Shown one piece after another: positions 11,074-21,354 of a stretch of 64,000 nucleotides of DNA (position 1 is its first letter; the number at the start of each line of letters is the position of its first letter). Source of the stretch: Botrytis cinerea B05.10 (Eukaryota; Ascomycota; Leotiomycetes; Helotiales; Sclerotiniaceae); NCBI RefSeq assembly GCF_000143535.2, contig NC_037317.1:2542001-2606000 (forward strand), read 5' to 3'. Below the pieces are notes generated by a model. It was not told where the DNA came from. It was given only the letters and a program-made list of their open reading frames with translations, and did no database searches. A program made the position numbers and the translations under genes.

Positions 11074-11811
11074 TTATGCGACTGCTGGGAACCCAGTTTG
11101 ACCGGATTCAGATGGAGGGGGAGGTGGAGGAGGTAGCTATTAACAGTTAACATGAGAATGGACGAAAATGGGCGAAGGAAATGTGTACCTCTAATTTCGT
11201 ATTTCCTGCCATCATTCTTTGGAACCCAATTCCAACACCCTCAATAACACCCAAGAGAACTGCACATCCTATCGCGGAGTTTCTTGCAGCTTTCGCACCA
11301 CCACGAATTGCCAAAGCACCACCAGTGAAGAATCCAGCAATAACTATTTCGGTGTCAGCATTTCAAATCGTTGCAAGGAACCCGCTCAACAATCTGCCAG
11401 TATAGATTCCAAGCTGAAAATCCGAAAGAACGTACTAGCATTATAAGGATCTTCCTTTTTCCTTAATCCTTTAACGGCGCAATCGAAAGTCGAGAAAAGC
11501 CCACCCCAAACACCAAAGTTTCCTCCTAGAACAGGAGCTCGTGCCTTTATGGCTGTGAGTGCGCCAATCCTTCTCTCGCCGTAAGGTGAATTTCGAAAGC
11601 CCTTAACACCGTGCCATACTGCACCTCCGATTGCCTGAAAAGAACTTTATCAGTATTTCTTTCTTATAACCTTTACACTTGAGACTTTGGCGGAAATCGA
11701 GGCTTTTCTCTGGAGAGTAGAAAGAATAGTGCAGTTACGTACACCCATACAAAAAGCTCCCCCAAAATCGTTCAAAGCCACCCAAGGACATGGGTCTCGT
11801 GTGTGATCCAT
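11074..11811 (-). CDS. TIM17: Mitochondrial inner-membrane translocase subunit Tim17 (4 exons)
   Basis: Exons 11811-11743, 11634-11436, 11343-11189 and 11136-11074 give 486 nt, 161 residues. The protein starts [20 protein letters not shown] and contains [28 protein letters not shown] and G-A-L-A-I-R-G-G: the four glycine-rich helices of the Tim17/Tim22/Tim23 family. It ends in a Pro-rich tail. Length matches Tim17 (about 160). Family knowledge: Tim17 is the core channel subunit of the TIM23 complex that takes presequence proteins across the inner membrane; the two conserved Cys can form a disulfide. All introns are 45-110 nt with good GT-AG ends. The gene is so finely split that no exon stands out as a long ORF. 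Confidence 0.95.
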
Positions 11812-13623
11812 TTTGTGTGGTCTTTAAATGAATGGACTTGGTACTTTTTTTTCCCGCTCAAAGTCCCGTCTGGAAAACCTTGAAGTCTTATGTTGTGACG
11901 GATGAATGTTGGGTTCGAAGTATGAATGCCGATAGATTGTAAAGATTGTGACTGGTTGGAGTTATAAATGGTCGTTGCTGGTTGATTAATATTCGACCTT
12001 TTTTTTCTTCAATCGATGGCGATATGATGATGGATTGATAAAATTCCTAGCGCTGAAAATGGAGTCGGCCGGTGTCCGGTAGAATGATATTCCGTAACCC
12101 GTGATCTTTTGCTCTCCAACATTCTTTTGGGCACTACAACCTCTCATTTACATATATTAGTTCGACTTTTATATTCATTCCATTAAATGATAGAAGAAAA
12201 GATGACAAAAGTCGTTTTATTTGGGAATAGCATCTGGTTTTAATATCAATCTCTCTTAACCTGCAGGTTTTCGTGCTTCCACCTTCACTCCCACCAAGTC
12301 AAACCTCATTAACTTCATTTTCGCAACTTTTCTCTTCAATCGAAAACTGGATCTGCATCACTTTTCGCGAGCAGAAGAAGCTACCTTGATGATATCAGTG
12401 ACTTTGTCATGGGACTCTTTCGCTTCAAAGCCTCCAAGTGTTGGCTGCCAAAAAAGCTCTTAGTAAACATGAATGTACCAATGTATTTCAACCATCAATG
12501 AATCTTCTGAACGGGGCTTTGTCGTATTCTTATTATGGCAATCAAATGGCAAATCACAGTGCAACACAAAAGTAGATGCAATGATTTTATTTCACTTGAA
12601 AATGGGAACTTCCAGCCCTTCCCGCATTCTCTGATGACAAGAATACTATTTTGCTATTTTGGGTTTGTGAATATAGTATTATCGGCCACAAAGTACATAA
12701 AGCTACTAATGATTCCTTGTTTGTGGTAGAAATGCATAACCGTCACACAAAAAGAGATCACCCTTCAAAGAAGTCATGAAGGTGGAAGGGTCGTACCTTT
12801 CACCCAGACTTGCGGCTTCATACGTGGGCTGGGTTAAGAGAGCTCAGAGCATATATACTTCAGTCACCCCTTAAAGTCACCCCTTGGCTATAAGTACACT
12901 TGCCATGCTATCTCTACAAAATTTTGAGTCAATCATGTTACTACCCAGAAAGATCAATAAGCTTCCATCGGGAGAGAAGAGAATCCCCCCTTAATCTCGA
13001 ATTCGCTTCAGGACATATCTTCGGTTCCGCCTAGGATGACTACCGGGTCACCTACTCCGATATGATGATTCAATTTGCGACTGCTGGTATTCCATGAACA
13101 TTTAATTTATTAAAACAATTTCCGTGCAAAGATTATTGCCGACTAAAATCATCAACACATAGGATACCCCCTCGCATTTTTTGATGTGCCGAGGAGCCTA
13201 AGTAATGAAAATGGTGGCGGTCCTTCTCTAAAAGGACTCAAGTTTTTCTGAAATAGTCAAATTTAAATCCTTCTTCAACCCGATATAGGATCTAAAACTA
13301 GGTGCATACATTGAATACCCAGATTTATGAATTTCCATAGTATTGACCGCCTACAACTTGTCGTCATCAATATCGCGGAGTAGTGTTACATAATCTCCAT
13401 GCCGATATTTAGCCGTCCCTCCCACCTTCTCATGAAAACTTACCTAGTTGCCTGTTGTACTATTCACCACCAGTAATTCTTCAGAAATAGATATACAAAC
13501 GATAATTGAATTCGACCTATACAGTACGATAGGCCACTTAAATATCTATCACCTCGATTGCAGATACTTTGCAAAGAATTTAACAAGTCTACCGTCCACG
13601 TACCCCACCAGTTCATACCCAAC
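11812..13623. other. Long intergenic region (1.8 kb)
   Basis: Upstream region shared by the divergent TIM17 and RGG-protein genes. A direct duplication of 'agtcacccctt' lies near 12862-12886. I see no convincing coding frame or RNA gene; a 64-residue frame at 12535-12729 has no features. Confidence 0.4.
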
Positions 13624-14733
13624 ATGGATGAATTCGCGCAATCAAGAGGAGATGATGATCTTTTCGCCGACGAGTTCGAACCTGCATCTGAGCCTACAGT
13701 CATAGAAGAAGCACCAATTCAATCTGTTTCCAAACTTTCGCCAACCGCAGAAGCATATGTACAGAGCAATGGCGCGCAATCATTACCTACTGGACCTTCA
13801 AATAACAACCATCATAACAACAACAAAACACAAAGGGAGCGGGGCGCGGATAGAAGACGAGGCGGAAGAGGTCGAGGTGGTGCGCCAAATAATGGTTTGA
13901 AATCATCGAGGTATGCGACTCAAGAACCAGAATCTGTCGCCATTCAACCTCAATCTGTCGAACCCACAACAGAACAACTCCCGGTTGCTGCGCCTTCGAT
14001 CTCCCCTCCTCTACAATCTCCTACTGAAGCGCAACCACAAACTCAACAAAAGCCCATACCTTCCGTTCGTGGCGACCGTTCTTTAACCGGTGGTCCGTCG
14101 CACAAGAAGTTGACCGAGGAAGAATTGACAGCGAAGCTCGAGCGAATGAAGATAATAAATGCAGAAAAGGCAGAATCCTTTCGAAAGAGTGAGAAGGATA
14201 GAGAAGGTTATGCTGCAAAGGAAAAAGAAGAGAAGCGTAAGAGAAAAGAGGAGATTGAGAGGGGTAAAGTAATGGAAGGCGAACGGATGAGGAATAGAGA
14301 GAGAAAGTTGAAGGCCATGGGTGGTCGGGAATGGGATGAGGGCAAGGATGAAAAAGATTTCGAGGATAATAAGGGAAGGAGTTCACAATATGTTAGGGGT
14401 GGTCATGGTGGAGTTATTGGAGGGAGAGGTGGTTTAGCTAGTAGCAGGTTTAATGATACCCCAGAAGATGATATGTCTTCGTACATTTATGATGAGAACA
14501 GAGGTCGGGGCGGACGTGGAAGAGGAAGAGGAAGGGGTAATGGTAGAGGTGGAAGGGGAGGTTCAACACAGCAAATTCAAACTGTACCCGCACCAGAGGA
14601 TTTCCCCTCATTACCGACTACCTCAGCCTCCAAAAATACGACATCGGGCATCAATTCTCCATTGGTCGGAGCTGGCGACTGGGCTGATGAGATGGCTACC
14701 CCCATTGAACAAGAGAAGAAACTCGAAGTTTGA
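13624..14733 (+). CDS. RGG-rich RNA-binding-type protein
   Basis: Single exon, 369 residues from the ATG at 13624 (A at -3). Acidic N-terminus (D-E-F...D-D-D-L-F-A-D-E-F-E), then a first Arg/Gly block (R-R-R-G-G-R-G-R-G-G), a Gln/Pro-rich linker, and a highly charged Lys/Glu helix (about 175-260). A second and third RGG cluster follow (about 276-320), ending with D-F-P-S-L-P. This layout, with RGG boxes around a charged helix, resembles Stm1/SERBP1-like or translation-associated RNA-binding proteins. Arg methylation and binding of RNA or ribosomes are inferred from composition only. No RRM is present. An in-frame ATG at 13558 exists, but its extension is not of the same composition. Confidence 0.7.
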   Translation: MDEFAQSRGDDDLFADEFEPASEPTVIEEAPIQSVSKLSPTAEAYVQSNGAQSLPTGPSNNNHHNNNKTQRERGADRRRGGRGRGGAPNNGLKSSRYATQEPESVAIQPQSVEPTTEQLPVAAPSISPPLQSPTEAQPQTQQKPIPSVRGDRSLTGGPSHKKLTEEELTAKLERMKIINAEKAESFRKSEKDREGYAAKEKEEKRKRKEEIERGKVMEGERMRNRERKLKAMGGREWDEGKDEKDFEDNKGRSSQYVRGGHGGVIGGRGGLASSRFNDTPEDDMSSYIYDENRGRGGRGRGRGRGNGRGGRGGSTQQIQTVPAPEDFPSLPTTSASKNTTSGINSPLVGAGDWADEMATPIEQEKKLEV

Positions 14734-15419
14734 TACCAGCGTAATTTTGGTTGCGGAACGGCATATTGTGGTTAAGGGCGGTTAAATTTGGATCGGGAAG
14801 AAAATCAAAGTCAGGCGTTACACATTCGCTCGTCTTGGGAAAGACGTTGAGCCGCGAATTTTGGTCTACTATTTTGGATACCATAACAGCAAGCGCAATG
14901 AATTTTTACCAATTTCGAAACGAAACTACAGATTTAATTGATATGATGCTTGGCTGATGAATAAACCGGTCATCACTTCGAATGAAGTAATTTAAACATG
15001 ACAGATGTGTTGATACAAAAGTAGGTGCACGGGTTCATGAAATGTTTTCACTCTTTCACTCTTTCAATTTCTAATTCCCTTGGTCTACAAATCTCTTGTA
15101 GTCGACTTGAGAAATCTCATTTTCTAGTGGCTGTGTGTAAGTGTTAGCGACTATTGTTGAAAAATTCACGAGGTTAGCCCACTGACTCCAGTGAGGATCA
15201 GATGCTGTTCGAGTCTGTCATCTGTTACTCGTGGTTTCTATATCCGAGGGTCTTTGGCTCTTACGAAATTCCCGCCGGAAATTGAGGAGGTTCTGCATTC
15301 TGAGCCATCGATATTGAACCATTCAAAATAACACATCTAGGCTGAGCCATTGCCTGCCCAGACCCTCCTTGAAGCCTCATTACTCCCCAAATCCCATCAA
15401 AAACCTCAAGTTGGATCGC
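14734..15419. other. Intergenic region
   Basis: No coding frame supported. A (ttcactct)-type octamer is repeated near 15046-15068. Confidence 0.4.
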
Positions 15420-15880
15420 TAATGTCCTCGAGACCATCACCACTTTCACTCTCTTGTTCCTGAATCCATGCTTCGTACTCATCTATCTCACTATGGTAAT
15501 TCCAAAGTCAAGTGCACTTCTACTCTTGATTCCATAATTCCGAACTGTCAATGAAAACCCACACATTTTTGACAATCTTGAGATTCACCATCCCCAGCTG
15601 AAGCACTTCCACAGGTGAAAACTTCTTAGATTTCTTTCACGAGTTCCCCATGTCTTCCTAGAGTTTCTCTTCAGAAGTTGTCGTGAACCACAAGGTTTCC
15701 CTGACAGTACCCAAAGTACTACCCCTATCAACTGTCTTCAAAACTTTTCATTGTGTAGGTATTTATCTCTGTCACTAATATGTGATACGTCGTGTTCTCA
15801 ATGAGTTCAAGTGCCGAAACACCTAGCATATCAACCGTTTGTACTTTGTAAGAATAAGAGGACTCATCACTCTATAATGT
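15420..15880 (-). pseudogene. Decayed reading frame, unknown parent gene
   Basis: Read from 15880 downward after a TTATAG acceptor-like site, one frame gives a coding-like stretch (S-D-E-S-S-Y-S-Y-K-V...L-E-L-I-E-N-T-T-Y-H-I-L). It ends at a TGA, and the neighbouring frame continues for over 100 codons interrupted by TAG, TGA, TAG and TGA. The last block, D-E-Y-E-A-W-I-Q-E-Q-E-S-E-S-G-D-G, has a strongly protein-like acidic composition. The stops would be CAG or CGA codons with one C-to-T change, so decay by transition is possible. I do not recognise the family. Chance cannot be excluded without a search. Confidence 0.3.
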
Positions 15881-17416
15881 AAGTGCCAATTCATATGCTT
15901 GAAAAAATCTATTGAAGCTAATTTTCTAGTCTCACATTACAAGAGATACATATGGTCCACCTTATGACAAATAAATCCCCCCTGCAACTTGTCCTACAAG
16001 TTCCGCTACGTTGGAGCATTTGACTGGCAAATATGGGTTCATATCTCGCATATTTGCTGGATCTGCGCACCATCTTGTTCAATTTAAAACTTGGTCTGTC
16101 AGTATTTATAAACACCTTCAATGGCTATATGCTTAATTTACCCTTCCTTCTTAGTATACTACTAACCCTTACACTCAGCTGGACCCGCTTCTCCGACTGA
16201 TTCTCCCTTTTATTCAAGCACTCGATATCTAGGTTATAATCATCCTTCAGACAGGTTCCTCAGACACGAACTTCCAAGTACGCATCATCTCTGTGACCTC
16301 AGACTAAGGGAAACGGTAGAGGATTAACAGTGTGACGAGACCAGTGTTTGAGAAGTCAATGAAAACAAGAAAATGGAAGTACACGTCGCTAGGAAGAAGT
16401 ATATCCCACTAACAGAAGAAACATAAGCTAAAGGGTCAGATGTAGACGTTTCGATAGAGATTTTAGGATTGAAAAGATTCGGATGGGGCCAAAATAGAAG
16501 AAAGCATGAAGAGGAAGAGAAAAGGGAAGCCACAAAAAGTACAGAACAGGTTCTTGTATCGAAAAGAGGAAGCAGTTTGAGCTCATATTATGTTTAACTG
16601 CCCATCAAAGAGAAGCGGTCAATCTCGCACATCCCGTGAACGAAAGCACTAACTCGAGGAGTATCCTACATCATGTGGAGATATGATAGCGAAAACCCCT
16701 ACTTGTACTTAATGAAAGTGAACCAGAGTCGGGAGTTTGCAATAGTAAATATCTAATCAACTGACCTATCCCGGTGCATTCGCATGAATTGGAGTAAGTA
16801 CACCGTATACAAAGAACGACGCAACCTTATTAGATGTTGTTTTCACAGCCAACGCGGGGTTCAGGATGGTGCTTGAGCGCTGATCCACTGAAACGTTCAG
16901 GGTCCAGGGAGCAAGGAGGGCTGAGAGGGGTACAATAAGCGATTGCTAGGGATGCCGTTGACCACTTCCATGGATCTACCAATTCCTTTCCGCGTATCCA
17001 TTTTCACTACCGACATTTCACAATATGTTCTTGTCAGAATCAAGATTTTATATGAATCGGATTAAGATGTCCTATGGACGGCGCATGGAACTGAATGCCA
17101 AGGGAACCAATTTACCCTATTGAGACTGGCGCTTACACAAATATTGAAGACTAATAAACGTGCAGAAACGTTAATCGTGGCAAAGCCTATTCGAAGCTAG
17201 AAAACTTTAATCCCATAATACGAAGGTGGTAAAATGCTCTATTTCAGCCATCTTCCAATCTCCTCAAAGTTTTGTTATTACTACAATAAGACGAGAGTTG
17301 TGTGGATAGATCATCACATGTTTTGATAATTTTCAAGTGGTCACATCCTTATTAGCTCGGACGAGTTTCTCATCAATTGTTCCTCACTCACCACCACCAT
17401 TATTATCACCACCATC
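15881..17416. other. Gene-poor region
   Basis: Short open frames on both strands (67-69 residues) have no motif. It may hold more of the decayed gene next to it, but I cannot support a model. Confidence 0.35.
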
Positions 17417-18559
17417 ATGCCTATAAACGAGCGACGGTCGAGCATCTCTGGGCGCATTCGTAATAATTCCATCTCATTAGCAGATGCAGCTCTGAATTTC
17501 AATCCCCAATTGGGGATGTGGGCAGCAACCGGTACCGCCATAGCCTATGCTCCAACGCTGGAAGAACTCCGCGAGCCCATTTCCGGAGGCGCAAATATCG
17601 AATTCAATGAACATGGCCATTCTACGCGTACCGTCACGACAGACTTAAATGGTGAACCAGTCCTTGCGAAAACTTTATCACGTACAAAAACCCGTCGATT
17701 CAGTAATGCGCAAGTTTTAAACCCCACGCCAAGTGCTGGCGATGGGCATTTCTATACCGTACTCGAAACTGAACCTACATTTGCGAAACCTTCATTGAAG
17801 ACTCGAACAACAGTTGTTGAAGAAGAAAGACATGGATGGGTTTCTGCGATTAAGCATGGCCTTGCTGCATTTTGGAAATTTGCAACAACGCCTACTGGTT
17901 TCTTGATGACTATATATGGACTGAACATTGTGGCATGGGGAGCTATGCTTTTCTTTTTACTGCTAGACGCTGCTCCAGCAATGGATCATCCGGATAAAGA
18001 TTCCAATGATTCACCTAGAAAGAAATGGTTGGAAATTGATTCACAGATTTTAAATGCTTTGTTTTGCGTCACTGGGTTTGGCTTGGCGCCGTGGCGGTTT
18101 AGAGATTTATGGAATTTGTTGCAGGTAAGATTTGGGAAGAATAAGAAAGCAATGAAGAGGTTGGCAAAGCAAAACCAAAGTTGGTTTAGACCTGGGGCTT
18201 GGTATACAGATTCGCTAAGGGAGGAAAGCGAAGAGAATGGTATCTCCATTCCAACCACTTTCACTGGGGAAGTTGCACCTCCTACTAGATTATGGAAACT
18301 TAGCTTTGTGGTTTGGATGATGGTTTTGAATACTTTGTTTCAAGGAGTATTGGCTGGGTTCATGTGGGGATACAATAGAATTGATAGACCTTCATGGGCG
18401 ACTGGTACATTTATTGCTTGTGGGTGCGCTGTTAGCTTATTCGCAGGAATTATGATGTGGTGGGAAGGGAGGAAGGTTAAAAAGATTGAAGGCCCAGTAA
18501 TCAAGGTTATAGAACCCGATGAGAAAGTGATAGAGTTGGAGGATCACTCAAACAAATAG
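17417..18559 (+). CDS. DUF2985-family multi-pass membrane protein
   Basis: Single exon, 380 residues. The first 130 residues are polar and Ser/Thr/Arg-rich. Then W-K-F-A-T-T-P-T-G-F-L-M-T-I-Y-G-L-N leads into a membrane helix (about 155-185). The signature F-G-L-A-P-W-R-F-R-D-L-W follows, typical of DUF2985. Two further hydrophobic helices lie at about 292-315 and 330-348, before a charged tail. Family knowledge: DUF2985 proteins are fungal-specific, of unknown biochemical role, usually with three or four membrane spans. The start has C/A-rich context and is the first ATG. The protein is probably in an endomembrane or the plasma membrane. Confidence 0.8.
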   Translation: MPINERRSSISGRIRNNSISLADAALNFNPQLGMWAATGTAIAYAPTLEELREPISGGANIEFNEHGHSTRTVTTDLNGEPVLAKTLSRTKTRRFSNAQVLNPTPSAGDGHFYTVLETEPTFAKPSLKTRTTVVEEERHGWVSAIKHGLAAFWKFATTPTGFLMTIYGLNIVAWGAMLFFLLLDAAPAMDHPDKDSNDSPRKKWLEIDSQILNALFCVTGFGLAPWRFRDLWNLLQVRFGKNKKAMKRLAKQNQSWFRPGAWYTDSLREESEENGISIPTTFTGEVAPPTRLWKLSFVVWMMVLNTLFQGVLAGFMWGYNRIDRPSWATGTFIACGCAVSLFAGIMMWWEGRKVKKIEGPVIKVIEPDEKVIELEDHSNK

Positions 18560-18925
18560 AGGGTCTTTGACCAATTATTATATCTTCATTGCTCTATGGA
18601 TGGCTCTATAGCTCTATTAGTCATTAATGTGGAAGTCTCCAATCAACGATGTTCTCTTCTATGTAAGTCATGACAATCATGACAGCCATGAACCACTCAG
18701 AAATAGTATCGAAAGTTCCATAGTGTACCATATTTTCCTGCGCTTTACCCTGATTAATTCCTCCAATTTGACCTTCAATTTAACCTCTAATTGTTTCAAA
18801 CTCACGACGTCTCTTTATCTGCTGTGTCGTCGCCTGATACTTCATGTAATTCAAGTCGCTACCCAAAGCTTGATACCAAAAACTCCATGCTTTATGAAAC
18901 TTCTAATGAGGAATGATAAAAAATA
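18560..18925. other. Intergenic region between convergent genes
   Basis: 366 bp between the DUF2985 stop and the stop of the orphan gene at 18926. No feature seen. Confidence 0.4.
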
Positions 18926-20179
18926 CTATTCATCAAGGCTCATCAAATCTCTCCAGCTTTGAGGCATAGCATTAACATCCACATTGATATGTGGACGTTG
19001 CTTTTCTATCCTCCTCTGCAATCTTTCTTTCTTTCCTACACTCTCATCCTCCTCCGGCCAACGCCTCACCAAATCATATACATCCGCGTTATGAAATTGT
19101 ATTATCTCCTTATCTTGCAGTGTTTCGACATGAATATTCTCCTCGTTATTACTTTGCATATATGGGTAGCCCACCAATTGCCATGCCATGTGCAAAAATC
19201 CGATATCATATTCCACTTTGCGCTTTAAGCTTGAGAGTTCAAACCATGGAAATTCCATCAGATATTTACGACGAAGTGCAATACGGGCTCGTTTGTAAAG
19301 ACCATCCATGATCCATGACCCTTCAATGTAATCATTTGGATTCGCAGATATGATTGGCTTATCGCTGGAGTGACAAGCTGTTACACCCCAATCATCTGAA
19401 GATTCTGGAAAAGACAATCCATTAGGACAATAAAATTCCTGAATTTGTTGATCAAGTAACCATCCTCCAATTCTCCAACGGCATTGTTGAGCTAGTATTT
19501 GACAATCCTTTTGTGCTTTCATACGTACAGATTTCTGCGCACCACCATTCAAAAGCCAAGGCCAGCTGTACATGTACCAGCCATAGATTTCACTGCAAAC
19601 TTTTGTGAATTGCATATCGTAGGGTGCAACGTGGAGAGAGTGAGATCCGTATTCGATAGGGTATATATCGCCACTTGCTAATATTCGAGGTAACTCAATG
19701 GCCGGTCGTATTATGTACGGCGTTGTGTTCGTAAACTTTGAAGAAGTAGCTGCAAAGGAAGCGGTAACTTTGATTGGAACATCAGGTGCGAAACGAGCTG
19801 TGAGAATGGTATAGCATAATCCACTTGTAAAATCCCTTAACTTTTGAATCCCGAAAGCATTGTGGACTTTTTCAATGACAGCCTTTCCGTCACAGCGACG
19901 GATTGGCATGACACTAGACACAGTTGGCAAATGAGAAGTGTTGAATGATTCCTGGTTGGGTGGAGGTAAAAGGATGTAGTACCGTAGATTTTGCTTATCG
20001 TCGATTAGGATATGGAGATCGAGAGAGAATGGTCGAATTTCTGGGAGTGAGGGATGATGCCATAGTGATGTTTGAGAAACTTTGTATTTAGTCGCATGAT
20101 TTCCCGTCAATGAGTTGCATATGGTAATTTCGATATCTTTTGGAGCTGACGAAGAATAGATACCATGAAACAATGGCAT
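18926..20179 (-). CDS. Orphan fungal protein, unknown function
   Basis: An uninterrupted frame of 417 residues from the ATG at 20179 (MPLFHGIYSSSAPKDIEI). The frame stays open slightly upstream, but only non-ATG codons precede. No signal peptide, membrane helix or known motif is seen. The protein is Trp- and Tyr-rich (for example Y-G-W-Y-M-Y-S-W-P-W-L-L) and ends with a basic helix. Codon usage and length argue for a real gene. It could belong to the large set of lineage-specific Leotiomycete proteins; I cannot name a function. Confidence 0.65.
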   Translation of the reverse strand: MPLFHGIYSSSAPKDIEITICNSLTGNHATKYKVSQTSLWHHPSLPEIRPFSLDLHILIDDKQNLRYYILLPPPNQESFNTSHLPTVSSVMPIRRCDGKAVIEKVHNAFGIQKLRDFTSGLCYTILTARFAPDVPIKVTASFAATSSKFTNTTPYIIRPAIELPRILASGDIYPIEYGSHSLHVAPYDMQFTKVCSEIYGWYMYSWPWLLNGGAQKSVRMKAQKDCQILAQQCRWRIGGWLLDQQIQEFYCPNGLSFPESSDDWGVTACHSSDKPIISANPNDYIEGSWIMDGLYKRARIALRRKYLMEFPWFELSSLKRKVEYDIGFLHMAWQLVGYPYMQSNNEENIHVETLQDKEIIQFHNADVYDLVRRWPEEDESVGKKERLQRRIEKQRPHINVDVNAMPQSWRDLMSLDE

Positions 20180-21354
20180 ATTCGAAGCGATGTAATATAT
20201 CGATTCTCTTGTGCTGCGACGTATGTGCAAGCAACTTCGAAGTAGATATATAGAGTATCGAGAGATCTATAAAATTCTAACTGGCGTTTGATAATTATAT
20301 GCTCTTCGAGGCTTCGATATATCAGAGTACCTTGAATCTCTGCTGAAATTTTTGGAAGGAAGTTCAATCGAAAAGGTTCAAGAACTTATTATAAGTGACC
20401 GGCGACCACAATGTAAGAAAGAATAGTGAAATGAAGAGTCATTCTATGCATGTAGGTTGTAAGTTTGTTGTAAGTTAAGAAGGCACAAAAGTCTTGTTTA
20501 TCGAAAATATATTTGTGCCAACCTGACATTTACCAGAGATCTTAATAATAAGGAGTTAAGAGCCCACCAGAACAATCTGATAATCAGGTGAAGCTGAATC
20601 TGTGCGGATGGTCATAGGAATGATAATAGTTACTCACAATTTCTTTTGTGTGGATTTGACCCTCTGACTCTTCGAATAGTGAATTCACGAATATGATTCG
20701 GGTAGAATATCAGATATAAAGAATCTTTGACAGTACAGACTTCGGCTCATAACCTCAAACAATGTATAAGATGTAGGCCATAAAGTAACTGTGCTGGTAA
20801 ATAATCTAATACACCAGCATATGTCGACAATATTAGGCTACATACGCAGACGCTTCAATGAATTTCTGATACCCAAGAGAAAATCTCCAAGTCCTTCTTG
20901 ATGTTCAAAGTAGCTCTGCTGCTGTTTAGCTGACTTCTTCTGGCCGAAAAAGCTGGATTACTTAACTTTAATAATGGAGAACACGTCGCAAATATTGCAT
21001 TGTTCGCAAAAAAAAACTTAATCAATTATCTATCAGGATTTCCAAGGACAGCGAATAATGGTGATTAACGATGGTATACATAGAGACGAGGAAGTAGAAG
21101 GGCTTTCTACGAGACTTTAGATTATCGTTCAGGAGATGAAAAAAAGGCGAGGCATAGAATTGTTGTTTAAAGGGAGGGAGGCCGTAAAGAGACCTAATGT
21201 GGAAAAGATGGAATGATTGTTGATGAAGAGATGACATTGCATTCGGGCAAAAAGAAAATGAAAGGTAATGGAGAATGAAAATGATACCTCGACATTGGTG
21301 TGAGAGATAGGAAGAGGTATCAAAAATGTATATGGCGACATGACCTTCCATCAT
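20180..21354. other. Intergenic region
   Basis: Upstream region of the orphan gene and 3' flank of the Zn2Cys6 gene. Two overlapping frames of 70 and 110 residues at 21022-21354 look like chance ORFs in T-rich sequence. Confidence 0.4.
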
